A DNA stretch of 58,655 bases from Sporotomaculum syntrophicum (GTDB lineage Bacteria > Bacillota > Desulfotomaculia > Desulfotomaculales > Desulfallaceae): the NCBI RefSeq assembly GCF_009932395.1, contig NZ_LSRS01000005.1:330245-388899 (forward strand), in the 5' to 3' direction. The position numbers were made by a program, and so were the translations under genes. The notes beneath the pieces are model-generated. The model was not told the origin of the DNA. It saw only the letters and a list, made by a program, of their open reading frames with translations, and ran no database searches. Positions 16,994 to 27,139 of the stretch are shown here, in pieces. Position 1 is the first letter of the stretch; every line of letters starts with the position of its first letter.

Positions 16994-19627
16994 GTGGCTT
17001 ATTCTCCGATGATGCAACAGTACTTACAAATTAAGCAAGATTATCAAAATCATATTCTAATGTTTCGCATGGGAGATTTTTATGAGATGTTTTTTGATGA
17101 TGCTCTGCTGGCGTCTAAGGATTTGGATATAGCTTTAACTGCCCGTGAGGGGGGCGGTGGAGAAAAAGTACCTATGTGTGGTGTACCTCATCATGCAGCC
17201 CAATCATATATTGCCAGGCTTATTGAGAAAGGTCGCCGGGTGGTCATATGCGAACAAATTGGGGATCCCAAACAGGCTAAGGGGCTTGTAAGAAGAGAAG
17301 TAACAAGAATTGTTACCCCCGGAACTGTGATGGAAGGTCAGTGTTTAGATGATAAAAACAATAACTATCTGGTAGCCGTTTTAGCTGAAGAACAAGGCTG
17401 TGGGTTAGCTTTGGCTGATATATCCACAGGTTTGTTCAAGGCGACGCAATTCACCGGTTCTAGTGCTTATAATGAATTGATTGACGAGTTATACCGCCTG
17501 CAGCCGGCAGAGTTGCTGTTGCCGCGTAGTTATCAAGGTGTTTTAACTAAAATGCTGGCTGGCATGACCAATGTTTTGCTTACTGTTATTGATGATGAGT
17601 TATTTAATATTGAATCAGCTAGAAATATTATGGAACGCCAGTTTAACGGGGATTGGTTGCACACAGGTATAGAAAGGTTTGTATATGGTTTGCGTGCTGC
17701 TGGTGTAATCTTGTTTTATTTAACTGATACACAGAAAAGAAGCCTGCAGCAAATGAAAAGCCCCCGGATATACAATACTAATCAGTATATGAAGATAGAT
17801 GCGGTATCACGACGTAATCTAGAGTTAACCAGTTCTATCAAAGAAGGTATGCGTTGGGGTACACTCATCTGGGTGCTTGATTATACAAGCACAGCGATGG
17901 GTGGACGCTTGTTAAAACAATGGATTGAACAACCGCTGTTAGACACGGTTTTAATAGAACAGCGCTTAGATGTTGTAGAAGAACTATTAAATAATTTACT
18001 CTTGCGTGCTCAGTTAAAAGATGCGTTAAAGCAAGTGTATGATTTGGAACGTCTGGCGGGGCGAGTGGCATACGGAAGTGCTAATGCCCGGGATTTACTA
18101 GCCTTAAGGAAGTCTTTTGACGTATTACCGGAGATTAAGAGCTTGATGGCAAACGCACATACGGAATTTTTAGTTAAGCTAATTGAAAATATAGATGATA
18201 TGTCTGACATCAATAAACTGCTGCTTCAGGCACTGGAGGATGAACCCCCTCTACAAGTCCGGGACGGTGGTATAATCAAAGATGGTTATCATCCTGAGGT
18301 GGATCGCTTGCGTGCAGCTCTTCGTAACGGTAAAGACTGGCTAGCTCAGTTAGAGACTGAAGAGCGCCAGAAGACAGGCATTAGATCCCTAAAAGTTGGT
18401 TATAACAAGGTTTTTGGATATTACCTGGAAATCACTAAAGCTAATTTAACTCAGGTCCCTGATTATTTTATACGCAAACAAACTCTGGCCAACGCGGAGC
18501 GGTTTATTACTAACCAATTAAAAGAATATGAAGATATGATTATAGGTGCGGAAGACCGGCTGGCGCAGCTGGAATTTCAGATTTTTAATGATATAAAAAG
18601 CATAGTAACCGGTAATTTGCGACGCATACAGAGTACCGGCAGCAATTTGGCAGTTTTAGATGTATTGGTTTCTCTTGCGGAGGCGGCTGAACGGGGGAAT
18701 TTTGTCAGGCCAATCGTGAATACTAATAAAAAAATAAACATTTCAGATGGTAGACACCCAGTCGTGGAACGGGTATTGAAGGCAGGAAATTTTGTGCCCA
18801 ATGATACCTACATGGATGAGCACAGTTCATTTGTTTTACTCACCGGGCCTAATATGGCAGGCAAAAGCACTTACATGCGCCAGGTAGCGCTGATTATTTT
18901 AATGGCTCAAATGGGAAGCTTTGTACCGGCGTCCGCAGCTGAAATAGGTATGGTGGACTATATTTTTACTCGCATTGGTGCAGCGGATGATCTTGCCGGT
19001 GGACGCAGTACCTTTATGGTGGAAATGAGTGAGTGCCGGGATATTGTTAATCATGCCACTGCCAATAGCCTAATCATTATGGACGAAGTTGGCCGGGGGA
19101 CGAGTACATATGACGGAATTAGTATTGCTCGGGCTCTGGTAGAATATATTCACGCAGAAATTAAAGCAAGAACGCTATTTTCTACTCATTATCATGAATT
19201 AACCGACTTAGAGGCTTTACCAGGTGTGGTCAATTATACAGTCAGTGTTCATGAGGAAAATGATGAAATAATTTTTTTAAGAAAAGTTCTACCGGGTAAA
19301 GTTGATAAAAGTTATGGAATTCAAGTTGCCCGTTTGGCGGGCTTGCCGGATAAGATTTTAGATCGTGCCCAAGATGTTTTGCAGCAGATGGAAATAATCA
19401 GTAATGGTAAAAGAGCTGCCGCTGAATTTCAAGGTGAAAAAGGTGACAGTTCACCAGCGGTTGATATTAATGCACTTTGCGCTAATTGCAGCGACAAATA
19501 CTTAACCGGAGAATTAAAGAAAATAAATGTGTTGCAAATAACTCCGCTGGAGGCTATGAATTTAATATATCAATGGTCAGAGCAATCAAAAAAAGAGTCT
19601 TGGAGGTTAGCAGGGTTAAAGGAGTAA
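16994..19627 (+). CDS. mutS: DNA mismatch repair protein MutS
   Basis: I choose GTG 16994 (877 residues) because GGAGGGG ends six bases before it; a TTG at 16991 is possible but closer. The mismatch-recognition motif FRMGDFYEMF lies near the N terminus, the Walker A TGPNMAGKSTYMRQ near residue 617, and the Walker B/signature MDEVGRGTSTYDG follows. MutS recognises mismatches and recruits MutL, encoded 3.1 kb downstream on the same strand. The C-terminal tail contains a CANC pair. Confidence 0.95.
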   Translation: MAYSPMMQQYLQIKQDYQNHILMFRMGDFYEMFFDDALLASKDLDIALTAREGGGGEKVPMCGVPHHAAQSYIARLIEKGRRVVICEQIGDPKQAKGLVRREVTRIVTPGTVMEGQCLDDKNNNYLVAVLAEEQGCGLALADISTGLFKATQFTGSSAYNELIDELYRLQPAELLLPRSYQGVLTKMLAGMTNVLLTVIDDELFNIESARNIMERQFNGDWLHTGIERFVYGLRAAGVILFYLTDTQKRSLQQMKSPRIYNTNQYMKIDAVSRRNLELTSSIKEGMRWGTLIWVLDYTSTAMGGRLLKQWIEQPLLDTVLIEQRLDVVEELLNNLLLRAQLKDALKQVYDLERLAGRVAYGSANARDLLALRKSFDVLPEIKSLMANAHTEFLVKLIENIDDMSDINKLLLQALEDEPPLQVRDGGIIKDGYHPEVDRLRAALRNGKDWLAQLETEERQKTGIRSLKVGYNKVFGYYLEITKANLTQVPDYFIRKQTLANAERFITNQLKEYEDMIIGAEDRLAQLEFQIFNDIKSIVTGNLRRIQSTGSNLAVLDVLVSLAEAAERGNFVRPIVNTNKKINISDGRHPVVERVLKAGNFVPNDTYMDEHSSFVLLTGPNMAGKSTYMRQVALIILMAQMGSFVPASAAEIGMVDYIFTRIGAADDLAGGRSTFMVEMSECRDIVNHATANSLIIMDEVGRGTSTYDGISIARALVEYIHAEIKARTLFSTHYHELTDLEALPGVVNYTVSVHEENDEIIFLRKVLPGKVDKSYGIQVARLAGLPDKILDRAQDVLQQMEIISNGKRAAAEFQGEKGDSSPAVDINALCANCSDKYLTGELKKINVLQITPLEAMNLIYQWSEQSKKESWRLAGLKE

Positions 19628-19689
19628 AGGCCAAGTGCCGACAATTATTTCTTATGATTTTAGTAATGTAATAGTCCGGAGGTAAGGCT

Positions 19690-21378
19690 ATGTATATTGG
19701 TATTGATGTAGGGGGTACTAGTACTAATGCGGTACTCCTTGAAAATGGATTAGTGCGCAATTTTGCAACAGTGCCTAGCAGTGCTGATATTATTACCTCA
19801 TTGCTGGAAGCGTTAGAGAAGATTATTGCTAATGTGTCCTCGGAATCAATTGAACGGATCGTATTAAGCACGACTTTAATTACTAATTTAATTGCGGAAA
19901 AAAAATATGCACCGGTAGGTCTGATGCTTATACCTGGGCCGGGTTTAAGCCATGAGCATTATCAGTATCACACTGATACGTATATTCTATCTGGTGCCAT
20001 TGATTACCGGGGGCGGGAAACTATGCCCCTGATTGATGATGAAATAGATCAAGCCATCAATGCTTTAAACGCCAAGGGTTATAAAAATGTAGCCGTTGTA
20101 GGGAAATTTTCGGTGCGGGACAACAGTCATGAACTTAAAGTTGTCTCCAGGATCAAAGACTTGCACCCGGACTGGCATGTGGAAATGGGGCATCAGGTGG
20201 CGGGCCAGTTAAATTTTCCGCGTCGTGTAGTGTCCACAATGCTGGCTTGTGCCACCAGAGATAAATATGCTTTTTTTGTGGAATCGGTACAGGAAGCTCT
20301 TCGTAGCCGTGGTATTTCAGGTACCGTATATATCCTTAAAGCAGATGGTGGTACCATGCCGCTGAATAAAGTAACCGGTATACCTATCGAAACTATTTTT
20401 AGCGGTCCGGCCGCCAGTACTTTGGGGGTGCAGGCACTGATACCACCTGGGGAAACCTCGGTGGTAGTGGATATTGGTGGTACGACTACTGACCTGGCTT
20501 TAATTTTAAGCGGCCAGCCCCTGCTTTCCTCGAAGGGTGCACCGGTATACGAGCAGTTAACCCAGGTTCGGGCGCTGGCTGTTAAATCTGTGGCTGTGGG
20601 TGGAGACAGTTTAGTACAACGAGTAGGCCAAGCAATTAAGGTTTTACCTGAAAGACTGGGACCGCCGTTTTGCCTGGGGGGGCCTATGCCTACGCCGACT
20701 GATGCCTTAAGGGTGCTGGGACTTATCAGGGTTGGCGATGCCGAGCGGGCTTGTGAAGCGATGGACATGCTGGGTAGTCCTCTGGGCATGAGTTATAGTG
20801 AAGTTGCTCAAAGGATAATAAATCTAGTTGTCGATGCAATTGTACAGCAAATAAAATATATGTTTACTCAGTGGGAACAGGAACCCGCGTACCGGGTCTG
20901 GGAGGTATTACAAAAGCGTAAAGAACGACCGGAGATGGTTGTGGGAGTGGGCGGCGGTGCGGCCGGTTTTATCACCCAGATAGCGGCAAAGTTAGGCGCT
21001 AACCCGGTGCTGCCACCTTATGCCTCGGTGGCCAATGCCATTGGTGCTGCTGTGGCTATACCTACGTTACAAGTCGACTTGCGGGCGGATACTGAACGAG
21101 GTTATTACACTGTTGAGCAGGAGGGTTACCAGGGAAAAATTGAAAATAAACGTTTTACTGAGGAAGATGCTCTACTTTTAGCCGAGGAATGGTTGAAAAA
21201 ACGGGCGAGTAAGCATGGCTTGTGCAACCCCGTGGATAATCCGGAAATCACTCGCCGGGATGTGTTTAATCTGGTGCGCAACTGGTCCACCACCGGAAGA
21301 ATATATGATATCAGTGTACAGACCCCCAGAGGGATTATCAACTATATTGGTGCAAAGGGCGGGTGTAGTGATGCCTAA
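19690..21378 (+). CDS. Hydantoinase/oxoprolinase family protein (HyuA-type N-terminal ASKHA domain)
   Basis: The 562-residue protein starts with ATG behind CGGAGGTAAGG. MYIGIDVGGTSTNAVL is the phosphate-1 motif, SVVVDIGGTTTDLALI the second ASKHA phosphate motif, and VVGVGGGAAGF an adenosine-type motif, so ATP binding is expected. The family includes ATP-dependent hydantoinases and 5-oxoprolinase subunits. No hyuB-like partner is adjacent, so the substrate is unknown. It lies 62 bases after mutS and overlaps the deacetylase-like gene by eight bases, implying coupled expression with it. Confidence 0.85.
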   Translation: MYIGIDVGGTSTNAVLLENGLVRNFATVPSSADIITSLLEALEKIIANVSSESIERIVLSTTLITNLIAEKKYAPVGLMLIPGPGLSHEHYQYHTDTYILSGAIDYRGRETMPLIDDEIDQAINALNAKGYKNVAVVGKFSVRDNSHELKVVSRIKDLHPDWHVEMGHQVAGQLNFPRRVVSTMLACATRDKYAFFVESVQEALRSRGISGTVYILKADGGTMPLNKVTGIPIETIFSGPAASTLGVQALIPPGETSVVVDIGGTTTDLALILSGQPLLSSKGAPVYEQLTQVRALAVKSVAVGGDSLVQRVGQAIKVLPERLGPPFCLGGPMPTPTDALRVLGLIRVGDAERACEAMDMLGSPLGMSYSEVAQRIINLVVDAIVQQIKYMFTQWEQEPAYRVWEVLQKRKERPEMVVGVGGGAAGFITQIAAKLGANPVLPPYASVANAIGAAVAIPTLQVDLRADTERGYYTVEQEGYQGKIENKRFTEEDALLLAEEWLKKRASKHGLCNPVDNPEITRRDVFNLVRNWSTTGRIYDISVQTPRGIINYIGAKGGCSDA

Positions 21379-22726
21379 AAAAACCGGTGTAATTTTTTTT
21401 CCTGCGTTTGACTGGGCTATATCGCCAACTCATCCCGAAAGGGAGGAGAGATTACTATATACTCGGGATCAAATTTTTGAAGAGGGCGTCATGGATTTAC
21501 CTCAGATCCAGGAGTTTGCACCCCGGTTAGCTACATTAAAGGATATAACCAGGACGCATTTTTGTGTGCCGCAGGTGCAAAATCAGGTTACTGAAGCGCA
21601 TTTAATTGCTGCCGGTTCAGTAATGCAACTTGGAGACAGTGTGGTCAGTGGAGAGATCCAAAACGGTTTTGCTATCGTTCGCCCGCCGGGGCATCATGCC
21701 ATGCGTGTTGTTCACGGCAACCGGGGTTTTTGCAATATCAACAATGAAGCTATTCTCGTTGATTATCTGCGCCACCAGCATGGTATTAGAAAAATTGCAA
21801 TTGTGGATTCGGATGTCCATCACGGCGACGGTACTCAAGATATTTTTTATCACGACCCTGATGTTTTGTTTATCTCGTTTCACCAAGACGGGCGTACTAT
21901 TTATCCGGGTACAGGTTTTACCAATGAATTAGGTGGTCCTGGTGCTTATGCTCGCACGCTTAATGTTCCCCTGCCACCGGGTACTGCAGATGAGACCTTT
22001 ATGTACGTGTTGGATAATCTGGTTTTACCAGTGGTAAAGGATTTTCAACCAGAGCTGATTATAAATTCTGCGGGGCAGGATAACCATTATAGCGACCCCT
22101 TGGGGAGTATGCGGTTCACTGCCCGGGCTTATGCTGATTTTACTAAAAAATTAAAGCCTCATCTCGCTGTGTTGGAGGGCGGTTATGCCATTGAAACTGC
22201 GCTGCCCTACGTTAACCTGACCATTATTCTAGCCTTGGCGGAAATTGATTATGCTAACGTTAAGGAACCAGATTATGTGCCGGGAAAATTTAAAGAAAGC
22301 CCTGAAAAGGTGGCGCAAGTGCATCGCATGGTGGAGCATTTGTCCGAAATCTGGGCTAATAAGGCTAAGGTGGATGTGTCTAAAATCTTTGGTACAGGAA
22401 AACATTACCAAAGGAATAAGTTTATTTATTATGATACCGATTACATTGAAGAAAAACAACAAGAGCAGGTGCGCATGTGTACTGATTGTCCTGGTTACCT
22501 AAGCATTGCATCACATGCTCAAAGGGGTCACCGAACATCAGTTAGGGTTTATACTGTTTCCATACCTTTTCAAGCTTGTCCATCCTGTCAATGTGAGGCA
22601 TATGATATTTATGAGCGGGTAAAAAAACAACAAGAATACGATTTTGTTTATCTGCAGGATAAATTGACCGATACCTATCGGACTTACGCTAAGAACAAGG
22701 GACAGGAATGGATAACGGAAGGATAA
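21371..22726 (+). CDS. Histone-deacetylase-superfamily hydrolase with C-terminal cysteine-rich domain
   Basis: I place the start at ATG 21371 (451 residues), inside the end of the hydantoinase-like gene. The deacetylase core is intact: IVRPPGHHAM (tandem catalytic histidines), DSDVHHGDGTQDIF (zinc Asp/His) and SAGQDNHYSDPLG (second zinc Asp), with EGGY late in the domain. Relatives remove acyl groups from lysines, polyamines or acetoin-pathway proteins (AcuC-like). The C-terminal 85 residues carry CxxC (C370, C373) and CxxCxC (C403, C406, C408), probably a zinc ribbon. The substrate is unknown. It lies 10 bases upstream of mutL. Confidence 0.85.
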   Translation: MPKKTGVIFFPAFDWAISPTHPEREERLLYTRDQIFEEGVMDLPQIQEFAPRLATLKDITRTHFCVPQVQNQVTEAHLIAAGSVMQLGDSVVSGEIQNGFAIVRPPGHHAMRVVHGNRGFCNINNEAILVDYLRHQHGIRKIAIVDSDVHHGDGTQDIFYHDPDVLFISFHQDGRTIYPGTGFTNELGGPGAYARTLNVPLPPGTADETFMYVLDNLVLPVVKDFQPELIINSAGQDNHYSDPLGSMRFTARAYADFTKKLKPHLAVLEGGYAIETALPYVNLTIILALAEIDYANVKEPDYVPGKFKESPEKVAQVHRMVEHLSEIWANKAKVDVSKIFGTGKHYQRNKFIYYDTDYIEEKQQEQVRMCTDCPGYLSIASHAQRGHRTSVRVYTVSIPFQACPSCQCEAYDIYERVKKQQEYDFVYLQDKLTDTYRTYAKNKGQEWITEG

Positions 22727-22735
22727 GTCAAGAAA

Positions 22736-24619
22736 ATGCCTAAAATTATCTTATTAAATGAAGATACAGCCTGTCGTATTGCGGCAGGCGAGGTGATTGA
22801 ACGACCTGTTTCCATTGTAAAGGAACTAGTGGAGAATTCGCTGGATGCCGATGCTGATCTGGTAAACATAGCCATCACCAACGGAGGTATTGGCGCCATT
22901 GAGGTGGTGGACAACGGGTGTGGCATTAGCCAGGAGGATACCCCCCTGGCTTTTCACCGTCATGCCACCAGTAAAATTATAAGCTCGGCTGACCTAGAGA
23001 ATATTCGTACCTTAGGTTTCCGGGGCGAAGCACTGCCGAGCATTGCTTCTGTGGCACATCTGACCATAAAAACAAGAGTACCAACCAATCACGAAGGTTT
23101 TCAGATGGTTATTCAGGGTGGGCAAGTGCTACATAATGGACCGGTTGGCTGTCCGGTGGGTACAATGATTAGTGTCAAGGACATTTTTTTTAACACTCCG
23201 GCGCGTCGCAAACATTTAAAGTCCAAGACTACAGAGGGTGGGCTTATAGCAGATTTTGTTTATAAAATGGCACTAATCAAACCGCAAACTAAATTTATAT
23301 TTAATCACAACGGGAGAGAAGTTTTCCGTTCCCCAGGTTCTGGTAAATTGCATGATGTGTTGGCCTCGGTTTATGATGTTCGCGCTGCTAAAATGATGCT
23401 GCCGATAACCGGTGAAGAAGCTGGTGTTAAAATAGATGGATATATCAGTAAACCTGAGCTTAGCCGCAGCACACGCCAGCACATGACTGTGGCGGTGAAT
23501 GGGCGGCTTGTCCACAGTTCAGCCGTTAATACGGCACTCGAACAGGCTTACCGGGGTAAATTAACTGTTGGCCGCTACCCGGTAGCGGTTATTTTAATTT
23601 GGCTCCCGTTTAAACAAGTTGACGTGAATGTACACCCGGCCAAAATGGAAATAAAAATGGAGAATGAAGAACAAGTAATGAGGTTGGTTATTTCAGCGGC
23701 CAGCAGAGCGCTTAGGGAAACAAACTTAATTCCTTGTCAGTCCAAACTGCCTGCTGCCAGTGAGCCATATAAGCTTCAATTTCCAATAAATACAAAGCAA
23801 TATCCTATAACCCCAAAGAGTAAAATTAATGATATGGTTGCAGCAAATTGGAATGGCAAGCAAACTAGTACCATGGTCGATATTCCGGCAGCGCCTGTGT
23901 TGCCGATAGGTCTAGAAGGCGAGCTGTCGAAAGGACCGGATCCCAATACTGGATGCGATATAACACCAACCCATATAACTGAAGTTGAAAATGCCTTCAG
24001 CCAGTTAGCTGAAATGGCCAACGATTACAGAAATAACTGCGCGTTTCCAGATTTACATGTTATAGGTCAATTAATGAATACGTATATTCTAACTCAGACC
24101 GGGGATGGTTTTTTTGTGGTTGATCAGCATGCCGCCCATGAACGCATTTTATTTGAAAAGTTTCTATATACATTAAATAGAAGCACACCGGAAGTGCAGT
24201 ATTTATTAACCCCGGTTAATATCAGCTTAAGATTACATGAAAAAGAATTGCTCAAGGAATATGCTGCTAATTTGCAAGCCGTGGGCTTTGTCTTTGAAGA
24301 TTTTGGGCGAGATAGTTTGTTACTGCGTGGTATACCGGTGGATTGCTCCCCTAGAGAGAGCGAACAATTGATTGCAGACCTAGTTGAGACCATTATTGAA
24401 CAAGGTAAACCTGGTGAAGCTGAAAATAAACATGCAGTAGCTGCTCTATTGGCGTGTAAAGCAGCCATTAAGGCAGGGGACAGGCTGTCTATGGAAGCTA
24501 TGCAAATGCTTATCGCGCGTTTGGCTAGGGCTGATGAACCATATACCTGTCCACATGGCCGCCCAACTACGGTATCCTTCACCCGACGGGAGATTGATGC
24601 CATGTTTAAACGTACTTAA
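22736..24619 (+). CDS. mutL: DNA mismatch repair endonuclease MutL
   Basis: The protein has 627 residues. The N-terminal GHKL ATPase is complete: VKELVENSLDAD, VDNGCGI and TLGFRGEALPSIASV. A variable linker spans about 330-430. The C-terminal endonuclease motif DQHAAHERILFE begins near residue 463, and ACKAAIKAG and CPHGRPT complete the metal site. This is the nicking type found in bacteria lacking MutH. It acts with MutS, encoded upstream in the same cluster. Confidence 0.95.
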   Translation: MPKIILLNEDTACRIAAGEVIERPVSIVKELVENSLDADADLVNIAITNGGIGAIEVVDNGCGISQEDTPLAFHRHATSKIISSADLENIRTLGFRGEALPSIASVAHLTIKTRVPTNHEGFQMVIQGGQVLHNGPVGCPVGTMISVKDIFFNTPARRKHLKSKTTEGGLIADFVYKMALIKPQTKFIFNHNGREVFRSPGSGKLHDVLASVYDVRAAKMMLPITGEEAGVKIDGYISKPELSRSTRQHMTVAVNGRLVHSSAVNTALEQAYRGKLTVGRYPVAVILIWLPFKQVDVNVHPAKMEIKMENEEQVMRLVISAASRALRETNLIPCQSKLPAASEPYKLQFPINTKQYPITPKSKINDMVAANWNGKQTSTMVDIPAAPVLPIGLEGELSKGPDPNTGCDITPTHITEVENAFSQLAEMANDYRNNCAFPDLHVIGQLMNTYILTQTGDGFFVVDQHAAHERILFEKFLYTLNRSTPEVQYLLTPVNISLRLHEKELLKEYAANLQAVGFVFEDFGRDSLLLRGIPVDCSPRESEQLIADLVETIIEQGKPGEAENKHAVAALLACKAAIKAGDRLSMEAMQMLIARLARADEPYTCPHGRPTTVSFTRREIDAMFKRT

Positions 24620-24734
24620 CCGGAGTGTTAGCATTGATTGCGGTATAAAATTGGTCTGTTCTGGAAAAAATGAATTGATAAGTGTTAACAGATCTACAAC
24701 AGTTTATTTGGTATGTTAGGATTGATGATATGGG

Positions 24735-25694
24735 ATGGTTATGAAACATAATGCTAAAATACCTTTAATGGTTATTGCTGGTCCTACGGCTACCGGTAAA
24801 ACTGAAATAGCCGTAGAGGTGGCACAAAATCTTAATGGTGAAGTGGTTTCAGCTGATTCCATGTTGATCTACCGTTATATGAATATAGGTACTGCCAAGC
24901 CTACGATGCAGGAAATGAAAGGTATTCCCCATCATTTGATAGATATTATTGACCCCAGTGAAGATTTTTCGGTGGCTTGTTATCAGCAATTAGCCAGGGA
25001 GGCCATCGAAAACATCTATCTTAGCGGTAAAATACCTTTATTGGTAGGGGGAACCGGTTTTTATATAGATGCAGTACTTTACAACTATGATTTTAGTGGA
25101 GCAACGGTGGATAGGGAGTTAAGAAAGTCCCTGCACCAAATGGCTGAGGATAAAGGGAACGAAGCTGTATATAAACTACTTCAAATATACGACCGGGAAA
25201 CCGCTGCCCGTATACATGTCAACGATTTAAAGAGAATCATTCGGGCACTGGAAATATACAAGCATACAGGTACGACTGGTGCTCTATTTAGAAATGCTAA
25301 TAAACAAATCTACCGGGATTACGAGGTAATATTCGTTGTTCTATATTACGATCGCAAGACACTATACCAGCGTATCGAAGCCAGGGTGGATAAGATGATC
25401 AAACAAGGTTTGGTAACGGAGGTGCGAGGTTTACTGGATGCCGGTTATCAGCGTAACTTGGTTGCCATGCAGGGATTGGGCTATAAAGAAATTGTCGGTT
25501 TTTTATTAAACGAGTATTCGCTAGATGAAGCGGTGCAGTTACTGAAAAGAAATACAAGAAGATTGGCCAAGCGGCAGTTGACTTGGTTTAGACGATATAG
25601 TAGTATCAAATGGATAGATATGGAGAAGTATGATACAATTAATAAAGTTACAGAAGTTATAAAAAACTTATGGCTAAATGCCCAGTGTCAGTAG
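24735..25694 (+). CDS. miaA: tRNA dimethylallyltransferase MiaA
   Basis: The 319-residue protein has the P-loop AGPTATGKTE near residue 15 and the signature SADSMLIYRYMNIGTAKPT. PHHLIDIIDPSEDFSV, GGTGFYIDAVLYN and LAKRQLTWFRR are further family motifs. It transfers a dimethylallyl group to A37 of tRNAs, the substrate for MiaB. The start is ATG 24735 or ATG 24741; the ribosome site is weak (GGGATGG). It follows mutL by 115 bases and precedes hfq by 35. Confidence 0.94.
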   Translation: MVMKHNAKIPLMVIAGPTATGKTEIAVEVAQNLNGEVVSADSMLIYRYMNIGTAKPTMQEMKGIPHHLIDIIDPSEDFSVACYQQLAREAIENIYLSGKIPLLVGGTGFYIDAVLYNYDFSGATVDRELRKSLHQMAEDKGNEAVYKLLQIYDRETAARIHVNDLKRIIRALEIYKHTGTTGALFRNANKQIYRDYEVIFVVLYYDRKTLYQRIEARVDKMIKQGLVTEVRGLLDAGYQRNLVAMQGLGYKEIVGFLLNEYSLDEAVQLLKRNTRRLAKRQLTWFRRYSSIKWIDMEKYDTINKVTEVIKNLWLNAQCQ

Positions 25695-25729
25695 AAATAA
25701 AAATATAAAATGCTAACGGAGGGAACTAT

Positions 25730-25972
25730 ATGACAAAACCCCAGATAAATTTACAGGATGCCTATTTAAACCAGGTCAGAAAAGATAATATCCCGGTAAC
25801 AATTTTTTTGGTTAATGGCTTTCAATTAAAGGGTATGATTAAGGGATTTGATAATTTTACGGTTATTATGGAAAGTGATGGCAAACAAATGATGGTTTAT
25901 AAGCATGCCATTTCTACCGTTAGTCCTATGAAACCGGTCAACACATCTTTTTCTGATTATAAGCCTAGCTGA
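25730..25972 (+). CDS. hfq: RNA chaperone Hfq
   Basis: The 80-residue protein starts with ATG after CGGAGGG. The Sm1 motif ([20 protein letters not shown]) and Sm2 motif ([11 protein letters not shown], containing the YKHA proximal-face residues) are intact. It forms a hexamer that binds small RNAs and A-rich mRNA. It lies directly behind miaA, as in many bacteria, and is followed by a terminator. Confidence 0.96.
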   Translation: MTKPQINLQDAYLNQVRKDNIPVTIFLVNGFQLKGMIKGFDNFTVIMESDGKQMMVYKHAISTVSPMKPVNTSFSDYKPS

Positions 25973-26069
25973 ATAATAGGGTATTAAGGACCACGTCTTT
26001 AGTTATTGGTAATAAATGCCAGTTTATTAGTTCACTGTATCTGTACTCTCAGACCTGCAGTTTGACTTG

Positions 26070-26100
26070 GTCTCTCTATTTAGAGAGACTTTAATTTTTA
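26070..26100 (+). terminator. Intrinsic terminator after hfq
   Basis: GTCTCTCT (26070-26077) pairs with AGAGAGAC (26082-26089) around an ATTT loop, followed by TTTAATTTTTA. Confidence 0.85.
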
Positions 26101-26116
26101 GTCAGGTTCACCTGAC
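26101..26116. promoter_or_regulatory. Perfect palindrome upstream of the spoVK-like gene
   Basis: GTCAGGT-TC-ACCTGAC is a perfect 7-base inverted repeat directly after the hfq terminator and 40 bases before the next start codon. It could be an operator or a small hairpin; the binding protein is unknown. Confidence 0.35.
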
Positions 26117-26156
26117 CGACGCATAGACATATATAAAGGCTCGGTGAGGTGATGGA

Positions 26157-27107
26157 ATGGTTAAAATTAAAATGTGGCATAACACAGGTGGCAAGGGTAT
26201 GGGTGAGGAGAAAGATACCCAGCAAACTGATAAGATTTTATTAGTTCCTGAAAAGCACGGGGTCAAGGTTGTTGATGCGGAGAATAATATCCATGAGATT
26301 AAAAAAGAGCTGGATGCCCTAGTAGGCTTAAGTAATGTAAAAAAACATATCAATGAAATATATGCATTTATGGAAATTCAAAAACGTCGTACCAGAGAAA
26401 AACTACACACTGAATCTCAAACACTACATATGGTATTTAAAGGGAATCCAGGCACTGGAAAAACTACAGTAGCCAGGATCCTGGGTAAATTATTTCGGGA
26501 AGCGGGTATTTTACCAAAGGGTCATTTAGTTGAGGTAGAACGGGCTGATTTGGTTGGAGAATACATAGGTCATACAGCTCAAAAATCAAGGGAGCAAATT
26601 AAAAAGTCACTGGGTGGGATTTTGTTTATCGACGAGGCGTATTCTTTGGCCAGGGGCGGAGAAAAAGATTTTGGTAAGGAAGCCATTGATACTTTAGTTA
26701 AAGGCATGGAGGATCACAAGGACAATTTAATTATTATCCTGGCTGGTTACGGAGAGGAAATGAATAAATTTATGCAAACCAACCCAGGTTTGCGTTCTCG
26801 GTTTCCTATACATATTAATTTTCCCGACTATTCGACAGATGAATTACTTGCTATAGCAGATATGATGCTGCAACAAAGACAGTATATTTTATCCAATGGA
26901 GCTAAGGAAGAACTGCGTATGATCATTGAAGCCATGCCCCGACTGCATGAGCATAACGGCAACGCTAGGTTGGTGCGCAATTTAATTGAAAGGGCTATGC
27001 GTGTACAGGCGGTGCGGCTCATGGACCAGAAGGAGTTAACCAGGGAAGATTTAGTAGTGTTAAGTCGGGAGGATATCTTGGGTGCAAGGGAAAGCGTTCA
27101 AAACTAA
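26157..27107 (+). CDS. spoVK: AAA ATPase of the SpoVK/CbbX family
   Basis: The 316-residue protein starts with ATG after GAGGTGATGG. Walker A is GNPGTGKTTVAR (about residues 95-106) and Walker B is ILFIDEAYSLA, followed by AAA sensor motifs (NPGLRSRF, arginine finger). SpoVK-type proteins are made in the mother cell and contribute to spore maturation; CbbX relatives remodel Rubisco. In this genome type and beside hfq/miaA, the sporulation assignment is the more likely. Confidence 0.85.
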   Translation: MVKIKMWHNTGGKGMGEEKDTQQTDKILLVPEKHGVKVVDAENNIHEIKKELDALVGLSNVKKHINEIYAFMEIQKRRTREKLHTESQTLHMVFKGNPGTGKTTVARILGKLFREAGILPKGHLVEVERADLVGEYIGHTAQKSREQIKKSLGGILFIDEAYSLARGGEKDFGKEAIDTLVKGMEDHKDNLIIILAGYGEEMNKFMQTNPGLRSRFPIHINFPDYSTDELLAIADMMLQQRQYILSNGAKEELRMIIEAMPRLHEHNGNARLVRNLIERAMRVQAVRLMDQKELTREDLVVLSREDILGARESVQN

Positions 27108-27139
27108 TCATTAAAATACCAAGGAGTGGATAGGTACAG

